A stretch of 49,544 nt of DNA from Hydrogenophaga sp. (GTDB lineage Bacteria; Pseudomonadota; Gammaproteobacteria; Burkholderiales; Burkholderiaceae_C): contig NZ_JAUSOO010000002.1 of assembly GCF_030656115.1 (NCBI RefSeq), positions 1 to 49,544 of the forward strand, written 5' to 3'. Each line of letters begins with the position of its first letter. The first letter of the stretch is position 1. The translations under genes and the position numbers were made by a program. The notes beneath the pieces were generated by a model. That model was given only the letters and a program-made list of their open reading frames with translations. It ran no database searches and was not told where the DNA came from. Below are positions 41,779 through 49,544 of the stretch, piece by piece.

Positions 41779-42768
41779 ATGAAAAAATCCCTTATCGCTT
41801 TGGCCGTTCTGGCCGCTTCGGGTGCCGCACTGGCACAGTCGTCTGTGACCATCTATGGCCGTCTGGACGCATCCGTGGGTAGCGAAGACAAGATCGCCGC
41901 TGGCAGCGACACCAAATTGTTCTCGGGCGGTACCGTTGGCCTGACCACGCCGCGCCTGGGTTTCCTCGGCAGCGAAGACCTGGGCGGCGGCCTCAAGGCC
42001 ACGTTCAAGCTGGAGCAGCGCATTGACATCGACACCGGCGCACTGCAGGCTCCTTCGTTCAAGGGCGAAAGCAGCGTCGGCTTGGCCGGTGGTTTTGGTG
42101 CCGTTCGCATGGGCCGCATGACCACGCCCTTCGACGACGCGCGCGCGCTGTCGAACAAATACAACGTGTTCGATTCCAACGGATTCACCCCCACCGCTGC
42201 CGTGTTCAAGACAGGCGGCGCTAACGCCGATTACAGCAGCCGCAACAACGGCATGATCCGCTACGACAGCCCCAACTTTGGCGGTGTGTACGGTACCGTG
42301 TCCCACGCTTTCGAGCAAACGGCAGGCGCCGACGACACCGTCACCAGCATGCTGCTGGGCTACAAGGCAGGCGGCCTGAACGTGGGTCTGGGCTACCAGG
42401 ACGAGAAGACCAAGCAGCAGTACACCGCCCTGGTCGCTGCCTACGACTTCGGTTCGTTCGCTCTCTCCGGTGGCTACAACACCCGCAAGGCCGATGCCGC
42501 TGCCGGTGGCAAAGACAACGAGTACAACTTTGGCGTGGAAGTGCCCTTCGGCGCAGTCAAGCTGTCGGCTGGCTACGCTGGCGGTGAGACCAAGGTCAAC
42601 GGTGTGAAGACGATCGAGTCGTCCGGCTTCGGTCTGGGTGCGAAATACGCCCTGTCCAAGCGCACCAGCCTGTACGGCGGCTACAGCAGCGTGAAAGCGG
42701 AAAACGCCGCTGGCGTGAAAACCACCGACACCCAAATCTTCGCTCTGGGCGTGCGCCACGACTTCTGA
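41779..42768 (+). CDS. Gram-negative trimeric porin (Omp32-like)
   Basis: This is a 329-residue outer membrane beta-barrel porin. It starts with a classic signal peptide (MKKSLIALAVLAASGAALA) followed by QSSVTIYGRLDASVG, the typical first strand of betaproteobacterial porins. Alternating hydrophobic strands, the L3-type region with RMTTPFDDARALSNKYNVFDSNGF, and a C-terminal strand ending in Phe (FALGVRHDF), recognised by the BAM machinery, are present. Such porins are often anion selective. With a Pho-type promoter it may serve phosphate or phosphonate entry. A strong terminator follows. Confidence 0.96.
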   Translation: MKKSLIALAVLAASGAALAQSSVTIYGRLDASVGSEDKIAAGSDTKLFSGGTVGLTTPRLGFLGSEDLGGGLKATFKLEQRIDIDTGALQAPSFKGESSVGLAGGFGAVRMGRMTTPFDDARALSNKYNVFDSNGFTPTAAVFKTGGANADYSSRNNGMIRYDSPNFGGVYGTVSHAFEQTAGADDTVTSMLLGYKAGGLNVGLGYQDEKTKQQYTALVAAYDFGSFALSGGYNTRKADAAAGGKDNEYNFGVEVPFGAVKLSAGYAGGETKVNGVKTIESSGFGLGAKYALSKRTSLYGGYSSVKAENAAGVKTTDTQIFALGVRHDF

Positions 42769-42859
42769 TCTGCTGAGATGGCGCACGGGGTGTGCGCCTT
42801 GTGTTCTCCAAGGTTGCGCGGAGGTTCCAAGCCGATCAGAGACCGCGTGACTTTTTGAT

Positions 42860-42891
42860 GCCGTGACCGGTTCGCCGGTCGCGGCTTTTTT
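42860..42891 (+). terminator. Intrinsic terminator of the porin gene
   Basis: GCCGTGACCGG-TTCG-CCGGTCGCGGC, a long GC-rich stem with a stable TTCG loop, is followed by TTTTTT. It lies about 90 bp after the porin stop. Confidence 0.92.
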
Positions 42892-42919
42892 GTCCGCGCA
42901 ACAGAGTCAGACCCCGCGT

Positions 42920-45349
<2,430 letters not shown>

Positions 45350-45439
45350 GCGGTCGATTGTAGAAAGGCCCGCCAGCGGGTGCACGCCATACGCCAAACC
45401 TTATAAAGCCCATACAGGCCCCGGTGTCCGCGCGCCCTG

Positions 45440-45507
45440 TTGAAAGGCGGGTGATGCGCCTAGAATCGGTCACCGGGCCCAAGATTCTTGCGCCCGGTTT
45501 CTTTTTG
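45440..45507 (+). promoter_or_regulatory. guaC promoter with terminator-like hairpin in the leader
   Basis: TTGAAA (45440-45445) and TAGAAT (45461-45466) with a 15-bp spacer form a plausible promoter. Close to the expected start of transcription, ACCGGGC (45472-45478) pairs with GCCCGGT (45492-45498), followed by TTTCTTTTT. This would be an intrinsic terminator about 100 nt upstream of the guaC ATG, suggesting attenuation control. Alternatively it terminates a transcript I cannot see. Confidence 0.5.
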
Positions 45508-45599
45508 GCCGGATGGTTTCCCGCCAGATGGTCGACCGGACTGCAGGCCAAGCGCTCTCCCTGTTCACACACAACAGTTTTCTGGAGCCTGGTTTTTTT

Positions 45600-46577
45600 A
45601 TGGAAATTTTTGACTACGACAACGTTCTGCTGCTGCCGCGCAAATGCCGCGTGGAGAGCCGTTCGGCGTGCGACGCTGGCGTGGAGCTGGGTGGGCGCAA
45701 GTTTCGCCTGCCGGTGGTGCCGGCCAACATGAAAACGGTGGTGGATGAAACCATCTGCCTCTGGATGGCCCAGAACGGTTACTTCTACGTGATGCACCGC
45801 TTCGACCTGGACAACGTGGCGTTCGTGCGCCACATGCATGCCCAGGGCGTTTACGCCTCCATCTCGCTGGGCGTGAAAGCGCCCGACCGCGCCACGGTGG
45901 ACACGCTGGCCGCCGAGGGTCTGGTGCCCGAATACATCACCATCGACATTGCCCACGGCCATGCCGACAGCGTGCGCGACATGATCGGCTACATCAAGGC
46001 CCGGCTGCCCAGCAGCTTTGTGATTGCCGGCAACGTGGCCACGCCCGAAGCGGTGATTGACCTGGAAAACTGGGGCGCCGACGCCACCAAGGTGGGCGTC
46101 GGGCCGGGCAAGGTCTGCATCACCAAGCTCAAAACCGGTTTTGGCACCGGCGGCTGGCAGCTGTCAGCCTTGAAATGGTGCGCCCGCGTGGCCACCAAAC
46201 CCATCATTGCCGACGGCGGCATCCGCAGCCACGGCGACATCGCCAAGAGCGTGCGCTTTGGCGCGTCCATGGTCATGATCGGCTCTCTGTTTGCCGGCCA
46301 CGAAGAGTCGCCCGGCAAAACGGTGGAGGTGGATGGCCAGCTGTTCAAGGAATACTACGGCTCGGCCAGCGACTTCAACAAGGGCGAGTACAAGCACGTC
46401 GAAGGCAAGCGCATCCTGGAGCCCATCAAGGGCAAGCTGGCCAACACGCTGGTGGAGATGGAGCAAGACGTGCAAAGCTCCATCAGCTACTCGGGCGGCA
46501 CCAAGCTAATGGATGTGCGCAAGGTCAACTATGTGATTTTGGGCGGCGACAACGCGGGTGAACATTTGTTGATGTAG
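45600..46577 (+). CDS. guaC: GMP reductase
   Basis: This is a 325-residue TIM-barrel enzyme of the IMPDH/GMP reductase family. It reduces GMP to IMP with NADPH, recycling guanine nucleotides. It begins [22 protein letters not shown] and has [27 protein letters not shown], the catalytic Cys loop [15 protein letters not shown] (about residue 175), [15 protein letters not shown] and [22 protein letters not shown]. There are no CBS domains and the length suits GuaC rather than GuaB. The start follows GGAG by about 13 nt. It converges with the hydrolase gene 35 bp away. Confidence 0.94.
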   Translation: MEIFDYDNVLLLPRKCRVESRSACDAGVELGGRKFRLPVVPANMKTVVDETICLWMAQNGYFYVMHRFDLDNVAFVRHMHAQGVYASISLGVKAPDRATVDTLAAEGLVPEYITIDIAHGHADSVRDMIGYIKARLPSSFVIAGNVATPEAVIDLENWGADATKVGVGPGKVCITKLKTGFGTGGWQLSALKWCARVATKPIIADGGIRSHGDIAKSVRFGASMVMIGSLFAGHEESPGKTVEVDGQLFKEYYGSASDFNKGEYKHVEGKRILEPIKGKLANTLVEMEQDVQSSISYSGGTKLMDVRKVNYVILGGDNAGEHLLM

Positions 46578-46612
46578 GGGATGTTCCACCCCCGCGCCGG
46601 AAAAGCCTGGGC

Positions 46613-47497
46613 CTATTCCTTCAACAGTTGCAGCGCCAGCTGGTGCAACCGGTGCCCGGGCTGCACCAGCGCTTCCAGCACGCTGAAGTGGTTCAGGCCC
46701 GGCAGGGCTTCGCACACGGGCACCACGTCCTGGCCCCAGACCTGCTGGATCATCTGGTTCTGGCGCAAAAACTCGCTGCTCTCATCGCCGCCAGCCACGG
46801 TGTAGAGCAGGCCACGGCCTTGCTGCGCGGCTGGGGCGGGCAGCAAGGCCGGGCTGGCTTTCTTGACCTGCGCCGGTGTCAGCCGCAGCGAATCGGCCAG
46901 AAACGGGGTGTGACGCAGCGGCTCCAGGTCGTACAGGCCCGAGATGGACAGTGCGTTTTTCACCAGAGCAGGCGGCAAACCCGGCAGGTAAGCGGGCCAT
47001 TGGCAGGCCAGCAGCATGGCGGCCAGGTGCCCTCCGGCCGAATGCCCCACCACCGTGATGCGGTGGGGATCACCGCCGCAGGTGGCGATGTGTCGGTACA
47101 CCCAGGCCAGGGCTTTCACCATCTGCAAGGCGATGTCGGGAATGGTGACCGCCGGGCACAGCGCGTAGTTGGGCACCACCACGCAGGCGCCCTGCTTCAC
47201 AAAAGCCGGGGCCAGGAAAGCATGTTCGGCCTTGTCCAGGCTGCGCCAGTAGCCACCATGAATGAACACCAGCACCGGCGCAGACGCCCCGCCCGGCTGG
47301 CTTTCGGCGGGAAAGATATCCAGCGTTTCGCCGCTGCCGTGTCCATAGGCCAGGTCCAGCCCGGCCCCGCTGGCTTGGCGGGCCACCGCCGAGTCGCGCA
47401 CCCAGCGTTCAAAATGGCTGGCGTACTCGGGCACAAGGGCACGGTTGTTGTACTGGCTGTCCAGCCAGGCCGGGTCGGGGCGGTTGGGGGTTTTCAT
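46613..47497 (-). CDS. Alpha/beta hydrolase (esterase/arylformamidase-like)
   Basis: This 294-residue hydrolase is of the hormone-sensitive-lipase/arylformamidase type. The oxyanion motif FIHGGYWRSLDKAEHAF (about residue 79) and nucleophile motif VVGHSAGGHLAAMLL (about residue 153) are clear. The catalytic Asp is probably in AGGDESSEFLRQ and the His in GLNHFSVLEAL. This pattern resembles N-formylkynurenine formamidase (KynB/arylformamidase) and related carboxylesterases, but no tryptophan-degradation genes are adjacent, so the substrate remains open. There is no signal peptide. Start at 47497 is the first ATG before the conserved region. Confidence 0.86.
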   Translation of the reverse strand: MKTPNRPDPAWLDSQYNNRALVPEYASHFERWVRDSAVARQASGAGLDLAYGHGSGETLDIFPAESQPGGASAPVLVFIHGGYWRSLDKAEHAFLAPAFVKQGACVVVPNYALCPAVTIPDIALQMVKALAWVYRHIATCGGDPHRITVVGHSAGGHLAAMLLACQWPAYLPGLPPALVKNALSISGLYDLEPLRHTPFLADSLRLTPAQVKKASPALLPAPAAQQGRGLLYTVAGGDESSEFLRQNQMIQQVWGQDVVPVCEALPGLNHFSVLEALVQPGHRLHQLALQLLKE

Positions 47498-47591
47498 GCG
47501 TCGGCATTGTGTCACGCACCCCGGCACACGCCGCCTACAATTTTCGACACACCGCCCTCCCCGGTACCCCAATTCCTTGAGAACAACCCCA

Positions 47592-48503
47592 GTGAACACC
47601 TCGACCACACACCCAAACCCATCCCAACGACCCGCTCAAGTGGCCGTGCTCGGCATCGGCATGATGGGTTTTCCCATGGCGCGCCGTTTGTGCGAAGCGG
47701 GCTGCGCCGTGAGTGTGTGGAACCGATCCCAAACCAAGGCCGAACGCCTGCTGCCGTTCGGTGCCCGGGTGGCGGACACACCGGCCGACGCGGTGGCCCA
47801 AGTGGACACCGTCATCACGCTGCTGGAAAACGGTGCGGTGGTGGAAGACGTGCTGTTTGCCCAAGGTTCGGCGCAAGCCCTGCGCCCCGGCACGCTGGTG
47901 GTGGACATGTCGTCCATACAGCCACGCCAGGCGCGCGAGCACGCCGCGCGGCTGCAAGCGCAGGGAGTGCACCACCTGGATGCACCGGTGTCGGGCGGCA
48001 CGGTGGGCGCTGAGGAGGGCACGCTGGCCATCATGGCGGGCGGGGCAATCGCCGACTTTGAGCGTGTACAGCCGCTGCTGGAACTGCTGGGGCGCCCCAC
48101 CCACGTGGGCCCGCACGGTGCCGGTCAGCTCGCCAAACTGGCCAACCAGATGATTGTGGGCATCACCATAGGCGCGGTGGCCGAGGCGCTGTTGCTGTGC
48201 GAAAAAGGCGGTGCCGACATGGCCAAGGTCAAGCAAGCCATCAGCGGCGGCTTTGCCGACAGCCGCATCCTGCAGGTGCACGGCCAGCGCATGGTTGAAC
48301 GCGACTTCACCAAACGCGCTGCCATCACGGTGCAGCTCAAGGACATGCGCAATGCGCTGGCCACAGCGGGGGAAATTGGCTTTGAAGCGCCCATCACCGG
48401 CCTGTTTGAACAGCTGTTTGCCCAGGCCACCGAACACGGACTCGGCGACCTGGACCACTCGGCGCTGTTTGTGGAGCTGGCGCAGCGCAACGGCATGCGC
48501 TGA
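47592..48503 (+). CDS. NAD(P)-dependent beta-hydroxyacid dehydrogenase (GarR/3-hydroxyisobutyrate dehydrogenase family)
   Basis: This 303-residue dehydrogenase has the Rossmann motif AVLGIGMMGFPMARRL (about residues 16-31), substrate motif HLDAPVSGGTVGAEEGTL, and the catalytic Lys in GAGQLAKLANQM (about residue 181). The family includes 2-hydroxy-3-oxopropionate (tartronate semialdehyde) reductase and 3-hydroxyisobutyrate dehydrogenase; which substrate is used cannot be told. The GTG start at 47592 fits a TACAAT -10 at 47536 and gives a normal length. It diverges from the hydrolase gene, with about 95 bp between. Confidence 0.9.
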   Translation: MNTSTTHPNPSQRPAQVAVLGIGMMGFPMARRLCEAGCAVSVWNRSQTKAERLLPFGARVADTPADAVAQVDTVITLLENGAVVEDVLFAQGSAQALRPGTLVVDMSSIQPRQAREHAARLQAQGVHHLDAPVSGGTVGAEEGTLAIMAGGAIADFERVQPLLELLGRPTHVGPHGAGQLAKLANQMIVGITIGAVAEALLLCEKGGADMAKVKQAISGGFADSRILQVHGQRMVERDFTKRAAITVQLKDMRNALATAGEIGFEAPITGLFEQLFAQATEHGLGDLDHSALFVELAQRNGMR

Positions 48504-48556
48504 AAAACAGCGTGTGAACGGCTGCGCAGGTGTCGACAGCGGGTGCGAGCAGACGC

Positions 48557-48587
48557 AAAAAAGCCGGACACAAGTTCCGGCTTTTTT
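48557..48587. terminator. Bidirectional intrinsic terminator
   Basis: AAAAAAGCCGGA and TCCGGCTTTTTT pair around a short loop. It lies between the dehydrogenase and the converging helicase gene and has A/T tracts on both sides, so it can serve both. Confidence 0.9.
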
Positions 48588-48623
48588 GGATGGGCCCAAA
48601 GGCCCCTTCACATGCTTGCGCGC

Positions 48624-49544
48624 TTAACGTGGGCTGCGGCGTGCCACTGGGCGGGCGGGTGCGCCACCTTCGGTGCGGCGGGGAGCGAACTCACCACCGC
48701 GCATGGCGGTGCGCTCGGAGTTGCCACGGTCGCTGAAGCGGTCACCACCGCGGGTGTCGGGGCGGCCAAAGCCGGATGCACCCGCAGGCTTGGCACCAAA
48801 GCCACTGCGCGCTGCGGGCTTGTCACCAAAACCACGGCTGGCGGGGCGGCTTTCGCCCCGGTTGTCAAAGCGGTTTTCGGTGCGGGGGGCTTCGCGCTCG
48901 AAACGGTTGCCTTCAAAGCGCGGTGCATCGCCGCGGCCCTCGAAGCGGGGTGCATCACCACGTCCTTCGAAACGGGGGGCTTCGTTGCGACCTTCGAAGC
49001 GCGGTGCGTCACCACGGCCTTCGAAACGCGGGCCACGCGGTGCGGGTGCGCCACGGCGATCTGCAAAACGGTCGTTGCTGTTGCCACGGCCGGCTGGGCG
49101 GCCACCGGGTGCGCCACGGCCAAACGGCTCGGCGGACGGAGCGCGCTGGCGCGGCTCCATGCCAGGGATGGTTTCCACCGCAATGCGCTGGCGGGTGAAA
49201 GCTTCGATGTCGAAGATCTTGCGGCGGTCGCGCATTTCAGCAAACGTGATGGCTTGGCCATCGCGCCCAGCACGGCCGGTGCGGCCAATGCGGTGCGTGT
49301 AGTCTTCGGCTTTCATCGGCAGGCCGAAGTTGAACTCGTGGGTGATGGTGGGCACGTCAATGCCACGGGCCGCCACATCGGTGGCCACCAGAATTTGCAC
49401 CTGGCCGTCGCGCAGCGCCATCAGGCGGCGGTTGCGAATGCCCTGGCTCAGCGCGCCGTGCAATGCCACAGCGGCACAGCCGGACTGCTGCAGGTCGGTC
49501 GCCAAGCCGTCGCATTCAATTTGCGTGATGCAAAACACAATGGC
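48624..49544 (-). CDS. DEAD-box RNA helicase (C-terminal part, runs off the right edge)
   Basis: This is the last ~306 residues of a DEAD-box RNA helicase, involved in RNA unwinding, ribosome assembly or cold response. The second RecA-like domain shows AVALHGALSQGIRNRRL (motif IV region), VLVATDVAARGIDVP-type motif V (ILVATDVAARGIDVP) and HRIGRTGRAGRDG (motif VI). A long low-complexity tail follows, rich in Arg, Gly and Phe, with about four tandem copies of APRFEGRGD and then FGxKPA-type repeats. It is open to the right edge, so the N-terminal domain with the DEAD motif lies outside. Confidence 0.95.
   Translation of the reverse strand, partial: AIVFCITQIECDGLATDLQQSGCAAVALHGALSQGIRNRRLMALRDGQVQILVATDVAARGIDVPTITHEFNFGLPMKAEDYTHRIGRTGRAGRDGQAITFAEMRDRRKIFDIEAFTRQRIAVETIPGMEPRQRAPSAEPFGRGAPGGRPAGRGNSNDRFADRRGAPAPRGPRFEGRGDAPRFEGRNEAPRFEGRGDAPRFEGRGDAPRFEGNRFEREAPRTENRFDNRGESRPASRGFGDKPAARSGFGAKPAGASGFGRPDTRGGDRFSDRGNSERTAMRGGEFAPRRTEGGAPARPVARRSPR
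48910..49035. repeat. 27-bp tandem repeat in the helicase tail
   Basis: About four and a half units of 27 bp are visible (48910-48936, 48937-48963, 48964-48990, 48991-49017 and a partial). Each encodes APRFEGRGD or a near variant (one reads APRFEGRNE). Units differ by only a few bases, so copy number may vary between strains. Confidence 0.88.

Overview
The window is about 49.5 kb of GC-rich bacterial chromosome from a betaproteobacterium, most likely a member of the Comamonadaceae (Burkholderiales). The main clues are the Omp32-type trimeric porin with its typical signal peptide, the BPSS1780-type membrane protein, the Burkholderia-type 2-aminoethylphosphonate (2-AEP) regulator and transporter, the phaC/ackA/fabI/pta grouping, and the polA / DUF2782 / thrB neighbourhood. 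I cannot name a genus. I saw no rRNA, tRNA, insertion sequence or CRISPR repeat array.

Layout. (1) 1-3032: the edge of a type I CRISPR-Cas locus, with a Cas3 nuclease-helicase running off the left end and a WYL-domain regulator directly upstream. (2) 3112-9028: housekeeping genes polA, a DUF2782 protein and thrB, then a BPSS1780-type membrane protein and an exported FecR-domain protein. (3) 9063-16293: phosphate scavenging, with two tandem PhoX phosphatases, a lipoprotein 5'-nucleotidase and a PAP2 phosphatase. (4) 16364-25573: a 2-AEP module with a divergent layout, phnR-pbfA-EamA on the minus strand and an ABC transporter plus phnW-phnX on the plus strand. (5) 25570-27842: a NUDIX hydrolase and a CHAD protein. 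(6) 28004-31874: phaC-ackA-fabI. (7) 32143-35527: a phnDCEE transporter. (8) 35741-41340: a minus-strand operon (a PhoU/DUF47-like protein, a PPDK-like protein lacking the PEP domain, and MaoC-Pta), with a small unknown gene facing away from it. (9) 41779-49544: porin, uvrD, guaC, an alpha/beta hydrolase, a beta-hydroxyacid dehydrogenase and a truncated DEAD-box helicase.

How the genes fit together. From about 9 kb to 42 kb the window is dominated by phosphorus acquisition and by phosphate-linked carbon storage. By eye I find eight PhoB-box-like sites built from 11-bp direct repeats related to CTGTCAY. They lie upstream of both phoX genes, the nucleotidase, phaC, phnD, the PhoU/DUF47-like gene, the small unknown gene and the porin. 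This suggests a chromosomal island under PhoBR control that couples organophosphate and phosphonate scavenging to polyhydroxybutyrate and acetyl-phosphate metabolism.

The best candidate for an undescribed system is the operon at 35741-40787. It joins a 646-aa protein with a PhoU/DUF47-like C-terminus to a pyruvate-phosphate-dikinase-like protein that keeps the ATP-grasp and phospho-histidine domains but has no PEP barrel. It sits opposite a Pho-box-preceded 99-aa protein. A second theme is a family of GC-rich palindromic elements, found as inverted pairs between genes and once in frame inside polA.
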